From JAUVUV01 sp964548275 (GTDB taxonomy: Bacteria > Gemmatimonadota > Glassbacteria > GWA2-58-10): DNA of 64,000 nt. Of the stretch, positions 16,806-24,006 are shown piece by piece. The stretch is taken from NCBI GenBank assembly GCA_964548275.1, contig CAZJQI010000006.1, positions 1 to 64,000 of the forward strand, written 5' to 3'. Position 1 is the stretch's first letter. Every line of letters begins with the position of its first letter. The notes under the pieces are model-generated. The model did no database searches and had not been told where the DNA came from. It worked only from the letters and a program-made list of their open reading frames with translations. The translations under genes and the position numbers were made by a program.

Positions 16806-17428
16806 TATCTTTCGATGAAATTAAAAAGTATCTACCTCAATACTTATCACCTGGAGCTGATGAATATCTTTTTCAAGAGTTGGATCAGTTTCCCGACAAT
16901 ATTGATTATAGACTTTACACTACCGATCTGAGGTACGAGAACACTATTTATCAAGGCAATGGACTCAGAAATTTGATGATAATAGACTTACCAGATACTA
17001 ATATTTATCATGTAAATTCTGTGGTAATTTCGAATACATGCGACCTTTTTCAAGAAAATAGAAGACCTTCCCCATCAAGACTCTGCTATACTCCAATTGT
17101 TAGCCTAAGAAAATATGAAAAGTTTTTACGAGAGAATGGTGTATATAAAGCACAAGCTTTAGAAAATCATATTAGCGCAATTAAAAATCAATTTCTTACG
17201 CAAATCTTTTTTTTGCCTAAATATGGGGCATTAGAGGAAGATTCTATTATTTTTTTTGATAGGATACAAAATTGTGATAATGAGTCGATAGATCGATCAA
17301 ACCCAATAGATATCCGATTATTTACTTTAAGTAATTATGGTCACTATTTGTTTCTTTTTAAGTTTTCTATGCATTTTACAAGGTTTACCGAAGACATAGA
17401 TAGAGGTATGGCAATAGGTCCAAATTGA
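16802..17428 (+). CDS. Unrecognised protein with a SNTCDL motif, third gene of the cassette
   Basis: 208 residues of AT-rich origin. The segment VVISNTCDLFQENRRPS near residue 80, with a conserved-looking Cys-Asp, recalls the S-x-T-C-D-I/L core seen in several uncharacterised accessory-genome proteins (weak memory of the pattern, not a search). No signal peptide, membrane segment or nuclease motif is evident. It is translationally coupled to the 106-residue gene and followed 30 bp later by a strong terminator. Function unknown; it is probably a partner of the TIGR04255-like protein. Confidence 0.7.
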   Translation: MISFDEIKKYLPQYLSPGADEYLFQELDQFPDNIDYRLYTTDLRYENTIYQGNGLRNLMIIDLPDTNIYHVNSVVISNTCDLFQENRRPSPSRLCYTPIVSLRKYEKFLRENGVYKAQALENHISAIKNQFLTQIFFLPKYGALEEDSIIFFDRIQNCDNESIDRSNPIDIRLFTLSNYGHYLFLFKFSMHFTRFTEDIDRGMAIGPN

Positions 17429-17458
17429 TGTTATTCCTTGTTTGATTTTGAAAGAAAT

Positions 17459-17482
17459 AGCCGCCTTAGGGCGGCTTTTTTT
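17459..17482 (+). terminator. Terminator of the three-gene cassette
   Basis: AGCCGCC (17459-17465), loop TTAG, GGCGGCT (17470-17476), then a run of T. A textbook intrinsic terminator. Confidence 0.9.
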
Positions 17483-17515
17483 ATTCCAACCCGTGATCTG
17501 CTCCCATGAACGGTA

Positions 17516-17908
17516 CTACTTATTGGGCAAGTTGCATAATTCTGGACTTGTTTTCGAGGGGCAGGTAATCCGGCCTGACAGAGAAGTGGGTATAAAAAAA
17601 GTACAGATACCTGGAAACCATTTCCTGGCGTTCTCGTAGAAAATTTTTTTCAGTACATTGGCTGGCAGGGCGAGACCCCTCACGTGAGCGGATTCGCTTA
17701 TCAGGGGAACCTCTATCTCCTCATCAGCGGCGAAATAGCGGTAATCGGAGAGGTATGTTTTATCGAGCTGCTCGATATCCCCTGCGATGCCTTTCTCCCC
17801 CCAGCCAGTGACCAGGTCTGTACCGTAAAGCAGACGATCCTGATATTTGATTATGAAGTTGCGCACCTTTTCCTTTCCATAAAAAATGAAATTGACCTGC
17901 CAAAACAC
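17516..17908 (-). pseudogene. C-terminal remnant of a TIM-barrel amidohydrolase
   Basis: The frame reads FWQVNFIFYGKEKVRNFI, YQDRLLYGTDLV, then ALPANVLKKIFYENARKWFPG. These are the last strands and helices of an Amidohydrolase_2-type protein, including the metal-site Asp in YGTD. The N-terminal two thirds, with the HxH motif and the other ligands, are missing. In-frame residues continue a little upstream (CYSNFRRVFW) without a start, and the C-terminal tail past WFPG looks like run-on. It lies inside the tRNA-Phe island between the AT-rich cassette terminator and the next hydrolase, so it is debris of an earlier insertion or deletion. Confidence 0.7.
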
Positions 17909-18107
17909 GCGTCTAAAGTTACTGTAACAGTTTATAAAAATGGTTTCAACTTTTTTGGAGTTCTTGATGAAATTTTCTGGTATCCCTATCTTTGTGGGAT
18001 TGAAAAAGCCATTTCAATAGCCGAATCAATCGACCGTCTTCTTCAAATTCCCTGAATCATTCAAAGCACAATATGAATTAACCGCATATTTACTTGAGGA
18101 GATTGTA

Positions 18108-19145
18108 ATGAAAAAGATCATTTTTTTAATTCCGCTGCTGATCATACAGAATGTTTTCGCCCAGGGCGTAGAGCCTAAAAACTGGGGACTTAAAGCATTC
18201 CATATCAAAGATGCACAACTTGGAGATATTAACTTTTATGTGACTGAGGAGGGAATCGATCAGGAAAAACCGCTGTTGTTTATCGCACAAGGATCCGGTG
18301 GATTGCCAACCATGATATTAGTGCAATACGGAGAGAAATCCTTGCAACTAGGGACAGTGCCCCCGGACGTAATAATGAGATTTTCGGATCAATTCCATGT
18401 CGCTTATATGGGAAAAGCGGGAACCCCGTTTTGTGACACTGTTAAGGTTGAAGAAGTCAAACCCAGGGAGATCTTAGAAAATTATCAGCCGTCCGAGGTA
18501 TACATTCAGAAATGCGGCCTGGAGTGGCAGGTGCAGGCAAGCTTGCTTGTGATTGACTCCCTGTGCAACATGCTACCCATATCCGGGAATAAAGTCATTG
18601 CTCTGGGTGTTTCCGAGGGTGGCAGAGTCGTTCCCAGGCTGGCTGTTGAGAACAAAAAGATAACGCATCTCGTCTGTATGCTCAGCGGCGGTCTTAATCA
18701 ATTTTACTCCAGTATTATTAACAAGAGGATTGATGCAGCAACAGGAAAACTCTCTCACCAGGAAGCTCAGGTAATTGTTGACAGCCTGTTCGGTGTTTAT
18801 GAGAAAATTTACAGGGATCCACACAGCACGGAAAAATCCTGGTACGGGCATCCCTATCAACGCTGGGCCAGTTTCTGCACCGATATTCCTCTGGAGAACC
18901 TGGTGCAACTGGAAATTCCCATTTATATGCTGAGCGGTTCCGCGGACCGTAACGCCCCTGTCCTGCAGGCTGATTATATCAAGCTCGAATTCCTGAGATT
19001 GGGAAAAACCAATTTGACCTATCGTGTATTACCTGGCTGCGAACATTCGCTTTATGAGGTCGTCGTAGAGGATGGTAAGGAAAGGGGCATTTCTCATAGA
19101 GACGAAGCTTTCGGCATGGTTGTCGATTGGATTGAGTCCAATTAG
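18108..19145 (+). CDS. Exported alpha/beta hydrolase
   Basis: A signal peptide (MKKIIFLIPLLIIQNVFAQG) leads into an alpha/beta hydrolase fold. The oxyanion region is IAQGSGG (about 59-65), the nucleophile elbow GVSEGG has Ser about 169, the acid Asp lies in SGSADRNAP and the His in GCEHSLYE. A full catalytic triad is therefore present. The substrate is unknown. GAGGAG is 7 bases before the ATG. Its base composition is lower in GC than the catabolic genes further right, in keeping with its place inside the island. A short hairpin follows the stop. Confidence 0.78.
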   Translation: MKKIIFLIPLLIIQNVFAQGVEPKNWGLKAFHIKDAQLGDINFYVTEEGIDQEKPLLFIAQGSGGLPTMILVQYGEKSLQLGTVPPDVIMRFSDQFHVAYMGKAGTPFCDTVKVEEVKPREILENYQPSEVYIQKCGLEWQVQASLLVIDSLCNMLPISGNKVIALGVSEGGRVVPRLAVENKKITHLVCMLSGGLNQFYSSIINKRIDAATGKLSHQEAQVIVDSLFGVYEKIYRDPHSTEKSWYGHPYQRWASFCTDIPLENLVQLEIPIYMLSGSADRNAPVLQADYIKLEFLRLGKTNLTYRVLPGCEHSLYEVVVEDGKERGISHRDEAFGMVVDWIESN

Positions 19146-19784
19146 CAACAGTTAGGATATGCCAATAGCCATGAAAATGGATTTTCGTCCTGTCGGGTGT
19201 GCTTCCGGCGCACCTTTCGATTTAGTCGATTTTCTTTTAAAAACAATGGTTCATCCGACTAAAGTGCACCTGGACTCATGAAGGAAGTAAATACGGAGTA
19301 GGAAATACTCCATATCTCTGTAGCCATATGACCTGCCCCCCGAAAACGAGATCAGTTATTGTCAGACACCGTTAGGAATAGTATCTAATGCTAAAATCCC
19401 ATCCATCTGCTCAAATATTTCCTGCACAAAATTATCACAACAAGTTTTAAAATCGTCTCATATGGCCCGCCATTAATAACCAGAGCTTGCCGGAAACGGT
19501 AGACCCATAAATTTTACGGAAATATTCTTACTAACCTATTCTGTCGCAGGAGGAAAAACATCTTGTTCGCCAGTGTCAAAAGTGTAAATTGACTTTGTGC
19601 GCAAAACTTAGTCCAATCTATACCTCTGAAACCAATTTTACAGAACTTTTAGGACTTGACTGACGATGATATACATTCTACTGTTAAAAAAGTCACTGGA
19701 TACCATGTAACTCTACTCATTTTAAGTAGTATCAAAATCAAATAACAGCCTAATACTGGAAGGCATCTTTAGAAGGAGTTTCTG
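19146..19784. other. Long non-coding stretch inside the island
   Basis: 640 bp with no supported gene. A hairpin GGTGTGC (19196-19202)/GCGCACC (19208-19214) followed by TTTCGATTT may terminate the hydrolase gene. TGACCTGCCCCC at 19329 resembles an end of an IS3-type insertion sequence but has no partner. It reads like decayed mobile DNA. Confidence 0.5.
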
Positions 19785-21221
19785 ATGAAAAAAGAAATGA
19801 AGCGAAGAGAATTTCTGAAAGTGGCAACTGTTGGTGCTGGAGGTGCTCTATCACTCGGCAGTTCGAAAATTTTAGCGTTTGAGGCAAATAAAAAAGGCTC
19901 GAGACTTGTAAGCCCTGGTTGCAGAAGATCAAAAGTCAAAGTCGCCAGGATTTACATGGCAAACCCGAAGGGCCTTTGGCCTAAACCGAACTTGGATCTA
20001 AGACAGGAGATACGAGTTTACGAAAATGAATTTGCAAAATTAAGAGAAGAATTGTCTGATGTAGAGTTTGTTGTTGATCAGTTAATCACCTCTCCAGATC
20101 AGATCGAACCTATCAAGGGAAAGTTAAAAGAAGCTGACGGTATCCTCGTAATTCATTTCTCTCTTGGTATAATGCCGATTCTGGAAGAAATTCTTGCCGT
20201 GGGCGTTCCTACAATGGTTTTTGCCGTTCCATATTCCGGGCATGATTGGACTCGATACGGCGCCCTCCGGAACCAAAAACTGGGAGAGAAAATGGAATGC
20301 CTTCTTACCAGCGATTACAAGCAATTGGCAGCCGCTATAAGACCATTCCGTGCTATTCACCATTTAAGAGAAGCCAAGATTCTCAACAACACAGAGAACT
20401 TCCCTGCCGAATATGCTGAAAGTATCAAAAATAAATTTGGAACTGAGATTAAAATAATCACACGCGAGCAAGTGATCGATGCCTACAATGCGGTTGATAA
20501 TAATGAAGCCGCCGCGGAGGCTGAGCGATGGATCAAAGAGGCTGTTGAAGTTGTCGAACCTTCCAAGGAAGAAATAGTAAAGTCCTGCAAACTGGCGCTG
20601 GCTTTTCAAAATTTGTTAGCTGAAGAAGATGCAACCGTAATAACTGTTGATTGCTATGGCAGCATGTACCGTAAACTCCCTGCATACCCCTGCATAGGAT
20701 TTACAAGGCTGAACAATATGGGCTTAGGTGGTATTTGTGAGTCTGATTTACAGTCAGCCATGACACACATAATATTCCAGGGACTGGTGGGAAAACCAGG
20801 TTTTATCAGCGACCCTACGATGGACGTATCCGATAATAGTATTGATCTGGCTCACTGTCTGGGGTCAACAAAAATGAATGGCCCGGATAAGCCGGCTTGT
20901 CCGTATAAAATACGCACTATTATGGAGCGCCAGGAAGGGGCTGTCACACAGGTTAAAATGAACATTGGCCAGAAAGTCACCCAGGCGATTTTGGCCGGTA
21001 CAGATCTTCTGCTGTATTTCACAGGCGAAATTACCGATACGCCTGATATCGACAGGGGCTGCCGGACCAAGATTACTGTCAAGTTGGACGGTGATGCGGA
21101 GAAACTGTGGCAAAACTGGTCACACGGACTGCACCGCGTGACATGTTATGGAGGTATTACCAAAGATCTTGAGCATTTCTGCAGATTTAAAGGAATTAAA
21201 ATAGTAAATGAGGCGGTGTAA
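19785..21221 (+). CDS. Tat-exported L-fucose/L-arabinose-isomerase-like protein
   Basis: A twin-arginine signal (KRREFLKVATVGAGGALSLG) heads a 440-residue body. Its N-terminal half has the Rossmann-like layout of sugar isomerases (ADGILVIHFSLGIMPILEE) and its C-terminal half looks like the fucose-isomerase C-terminal region (CIGFTRLNNMGLGGICESDL with acidic residues for a metal). Sugar isomerases are usually cytoplasmic; Tat export of a relative is unusual and may mean a different activity on oligosaccharides or a structural role. AAGGAG is 7 bases before the ATG. It lies near the right end of the tRNA-Phe island. Family assignment is moderate, reaction unknown. Confidence 0.6.
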   Translation: MKKEMKRREFLKVATVGAGGALSLGSSKILAFEANKKGSRLVSPGCRRSKVKVARIYMANPKGLWPKPNLDLRQEIRVYENEFAKLREELSDVEFVVDQLITSPDQIEPIKGKLKEADGILVIHFSLGIMPILEEILAVGVPTMVFAVPYSGHDWTRYGALRNQKLGEKMECLLTSDYKQLAAAIRPFRAIHHLREAKILNNTENFPAEYAESIKNKFGTEIKIITREQVIDAYNAVDNNEAAAEAERWIKEAVEVVEPSKEEIVKSCKLALAFQNLLAEEDATVITVDCYGSMYRKLPAYPCIGFTRLNNMGLGGICESDLQSAMTHIIFQGLVGKPGFISDPTMDVSDNSIDLAHCLGSTKMNGPDKPACPYKIRTIMERQEGAVTQVKMNIGQKVTQAILAGTDLLLYFTGEITDTPDIDRGCRTKITVKLDGDAEKLWQNWSHGLHRVTCYGGITKDLEHFCRFKGIKIVNEAV

Positions 21222-21343
21222 GCAGAACTGTTCAGACACAGCGTATTTCGGGCATAATTAGTGGTACGGTTCCTGGGGGCAGGGCAGGGTTTTTCTCCAA
21301 TTGTTAGAATCTAAGATTAAACCTCTCTGGTAGCGGAGGCCGC

Positions 21344-21784
21344 ATGAGGCAACTGATTTTCAGCCGCAACAGATTTCCTAAACTTGTTCTGTATTGTATC
21401 TTTGCCGTTACTACAATTTCTCTCTCATGTGAATCAGATGGTAAATATGACTATCGAACACTTGGTCCAGATGAAGACGTAAAACAGTACGATATCCTGC
21501 TAGTTTCTGGAAACCACCAGACCGGTGTTATCGGGAAGCCCTTGCCGGACTCATTGGTTGTTTATGTTTCCCAGAACTATCTCCCTGAACCGGCATGGAC
21601 AGTCGAGTTCAAAATAATTCTGGGGGAGGGAACCCTGTCTCCTGTACGGAATATTACCGATGTGAAAGGTTATACCGGGACCACTCTTACACCAACCGGG
21701 CTTCCGGGTGAGATAAAAGTGGAGGCAACGCCTTATAATTCATACCAATCGGTGATTTTCACCGCTACATCTACTGCCGAATAA
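21344..21784 (+). CDS. Small lipoprotein with Ig-like fold
   Basis: A signal ending in ISLSC (Cys about residue 29) marks a lipoprotein. The mature part has strands typical of invasin/Big_1-like Ig domains (GVIGKPLPDSLVVYV, WTVEFKIILGEGTLSPV, DVKGYTGTTLTPTGLPGEIKV), which are usually one bead in a longer surface protein; here there is only one, about 115 residues. GGAGG lies 5 bases before the ATG. It is the last gene before the right-hand tRNA fragment at 21868. Function unknown, probably surface-exposed or periplasmic. Confidence 0.65.
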   Translation: MRQLIFSRNRFPKLVLYCIFAVTTISLSCESDGKYDYRTLGPDEDVKQYDILLVSGNHQTGVIGKPLPDSLVVYVSQNYLPEPAWTVEFKIILGEGTLSPVRNITDVKGYTGTTLTPTGLPGEIKVEATPYNSYQSVIFTATSTAE

Positions 21785-21867
21785 AGAGTGGGCAATAGGC
21801 AATAAAATACCGTCAATTTATTCTCAGTCGGCAAAACAGTACCCTTTGGAGTCCGATAAGCTTCCGC

Positions 21868-21880
21868 TCCCTCGGCACCA
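21868..21880 (+). other. Putative attR: duplicate of the tRNA-Phe 3' end
   Basis: TCCCTCGGCACCA is an exact repeat of tRNA-Phe 15387-15399. With a one-base insertion the match extends left as TTCCGCTCCC versus TTCCGTCCC. It is followed at once by an intrinsic terminator, which may be the original tRNA terminator displaced by insertion. Confidence 0.6.
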
Positions 21881-21890
21881 GATAGAAACA

Positions 21891-21922
21891 GCCGATCCTT
21901 TATCAGAATCGGCCGTTTTTTT
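21891..21922 (+). terminator. Terminator beside the right attachment site
   Basis: GCCGAT (21891-21896) pairs with ATCGGC (21908-21913), followed by CG and seven T. Confidence 0.65.
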
Positions 21923-21954
21923 AATCGGCTACCTTTTAAAATTTAATCTCGCGC

Positions 21955-23655
21955 CTAGTACCCGAAAGCGCATCCTGCTCTGCGGGGATCGGAAGCTCCG
22001 AAATACATGCCTGTTTCAGGATCGAGCATGATTGCCTGGTAGCCGCCGAAAAAAGTTTTGAACGGAATTTGCAGCCGGTGTCCCAGCTCTGAGAGCTTTC
22101 GCTGTACCTCGGGGCCGATTCCGAGTTCAAGCGCTACCGTACCGCCCTCTTCCATCTTTGTCCCGGTAGGCTGGGAAGAACCCATATGCCGCATGCGCGG
22201 GGCATCCCCTGCCTCCTGGATGTTCATCCCGAAATCGATAATGTTGCAGAGCACCTGTACCTGGCCCTGAGGCTGCATGTCTCCGCCCATCACACCGAAC
22301 GCCAGCCAGGGCTTGCCGTCTTTGGTTACAAAGGCGGGGATGATCGTATGAAAGGGCCGTTTGTGAGGCTCCAGCCGGTTGGGGTGATCCGGGTCAAGTG
22401 CGAACAGCGCCCCGCGGTTCTGCAAACAGAAACCGAGATCCTCCGGCACGTAGCCTGAGCCGAATCCCCAGAAAATACTCTGGATCAAAGAGACCATGTT
22501 GCGGTCCTTGTCGGCAACTGTCAGATAGATTGTATCTCCGTGGCCGGGCGGCTGCCCGGGAGGGTCGCTCCTGGCGGCATGTTTCGGATCGATCAGGGTG
22601 TGGCGCCGGGCTGCGTAGGGCTTGGATATCAGCCAGTCCACCGGGGTTTTATAGAAATCCATATCGGCGTAGTATCTCGCCCTGTCTGCGTAGGCCAGTT
22701 TCTTGGCCTCGATAAAAAGATGAAGGTACTCGGCGGAGTTATGCCCCAGAGAGGCCAGGTCGTAGCCTTCGAGAATGTTCAATATCTGCAATGTGGCGAT
22801 ACCCTGGCCGTTGGGCGGCAGTTCCCAGACATCGTGGCCACGGTAGTTTGTCGAAACCGGTTCGACCCACTCACCCGCGTGCTCCTCGAAATCACGCATG
22901 GCAAAAAGGCCCCCTGCCCGGTTCGAATAGGCCACGATCTTGCCGGCAATCTCCCCCTTGTAAAAGGCGTCCCGGCCCTTTTCGGCGATAATCCTGTAGG
23001 TTCGCGCCAGGCCGGGGTTGGTGAATACGTCCCCGTCTTTGAGAGCCTTGCCGCCAGGAAGATAGGTGTTGCGGAATTCCCTGTGTCTTGTATCAACAGT
23101 GTCGTGTGCCGGCCAACCGCTGAGCGGGAATCCTTTTTCAGCGTACCCGATAGCCGGAGCGAGCAGCTCGGCAAAAGACATGGTGCCGAACCGCCTGCGC
23201 AGCATGTCCCAGCCGTCCACGCACCCGGGCACAGACCAGGAGAGCGGGTCCTTGACCGGGATCATCCCGTAGCCGCGAGCGCGCACTTTCTCGATACTGA
23301 TTCCATAAGGCGAGCGTCCGCTGGCATTCAGGCCGTAAAGTTTTTGAGTCGCGTTATCCCAGTAGATGACAAAAAGGTCCCCGCCGATCCCGCAGCTTGC
23401 CGGCTCGGTTAGGCCGAGAGCGGCGTTGGCTGCAATAGCAGCATCGATTGCGTTCCCGCCTTTGTTGAGTATCTCGAGCCCCGCCTTGACCGCGAGAGGC
23501 TGGCTGGTTGCCACCATTGCGTTGGGAGCGCGCACCACGGCGCGGGTGGGGCCCATTATGTAGCGGGGAGTAGAGTCTGCTGCTGCAGCCCGGCCGGTGA
23601 AAACAGCTATCATCACTCCGCAGACAACCGGGACTATCAGGTTGTTTTTTCTCAT
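21955..23655 (-). CDS. ggt: Gamma-glutamyltransferase
   Basis: An exported N-terminal nucleophile hydrolase that splits or transfers the gamma-glutamyl group of glutathione and related peptides in the periplasm. A signal peptide (IVPVVCGVMIAVFTGRAAAA) precedes AMVATSQPLAVKAGLEIL and GGNAIDAAIAANAALGLTEP, both typical of the large subunit. Self-cleavage should occur before Thr375 in GHGDTIYLTV, giving the small-subunit N-terminus. The glutamate-binding segment QSIFWGFGSG and the loop PLAFGVMGGDMQPQGQVQV are present. Length 566 is normal. GGAGAGG precedes the ATG. Monocistronic; it lies just outside the island. Confidence 0.95.
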   Translation of the reverse strand: MRKNNLIVPVVCGVMIAVFTGRAAAADSTPRYIMGPTRAVVRAPNAMVATSQPLAVKAGLEILNKGGNAIDAAIAANAALGLTEPASCGIGGDLFVIYWDNATQKLYGLNASGRSPYGISIEKVRARGYGMIPVKDPLSWSVPGCVDGWDMLRRRFGTMSFAELLAPAIGYAEKGFPLSGWPAHDTVDTRHREFRNTYLPGGKALKDGDVFTNPGLARTYRIIAEKGRDAFYKGEIAGKIVAYSNRAGGLFAMRDFEEHAGEWVEPVSTNYRGHDVWELPPNGQGIATLQILNILEGYDLASLGHNSAEYLHLFIEAKKLAYADRARYYADMDFYKTPVDWLISKPYAARRHTLIDPKHAARSDPPGQPPGHGDTIYLTVADKDRNMVSLIQSIFWGFGSGYVPEDLGFCLQNRGALFALDPDHPNRLEPHKRPFHTIIPAFVTKDGKPWLAFGVMGGDMQPQGQVQVLCNIIDFGMNIQEAGDAPRMRHMGSSQPTGTKMEEGGTVALELGIGPEVQRKLSELGHRLQIPFKTFFGGYQAIMLDPETGMYFGASDPRRAGCAFGY

Positions 23656-24006
23656 GTTTACCTCTCCTGCTCCAGCATGTTTTAGGAAAATGTGCCTTTT
23701 AACTCATAGATCTTTGTAAAACCTTGATAAAAAGACGACTTTTCTCCTTTGGGGCGTTTAGTAAATCTGTCTGAGAGAATTCAATATTAAAATTCTAACA
23801 CACCCCTGTATCCCCTCTTGATAGAGGGGACTGTTCCCAGCAGCCCCAATCCTATATTTGCACCAGATAGAGGTAGGCGGAAGGAAAAATTCCCCTCTTG
23901 AGAGGGGTGCCCGCGCCAGCGGGCGGGGTGTGTGATCCACCAGATTGTTTTAAAATTAATCCTTTCTTCTGTGATTTCTTCAAAGGTCTTTCCTATTTAT
24001 GCCCGG
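23656..24006. other. Intergenic region with palindromic element
   Basis: 350 bp without a gene. The inner part (23798-23933) is an inverted-repeat element described separately; the rest is AT-rich and shows nothing further. Confidence 0.6.
23798..23933. repeat. 136-bp inverted-repeat element with ACACACC ends
   Basis: The left end ACACACCCC (23798-23806) and right end GGGGTGTGT (23925-23933) are inverted. Just inside each end is a CCCCTCTTGA-type hairpin (CCCCTCTTGATAGAGGGG on the left, CCCCTCTTGAGAGGGG on the right). The right side has an extra hairpin GCCCGCGCCAGCGGGC. It looks like a small non-autonomous element; only one copy is in the window. Confidence 0.7.

Noticed and set aside
19329..19370. 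Possible IS3-type terminal repeat (TGACCTGCCCCC)
   Set aside because: Only one end was found, with no transposase fragment or matching inverted end within the island, so it stays a guess.
22540..23412. 290-codon plus-strand frame
   Set aside because: Antisense to gamma-glutamyltransferase, no recognisable domain and no ribosome-binding site.
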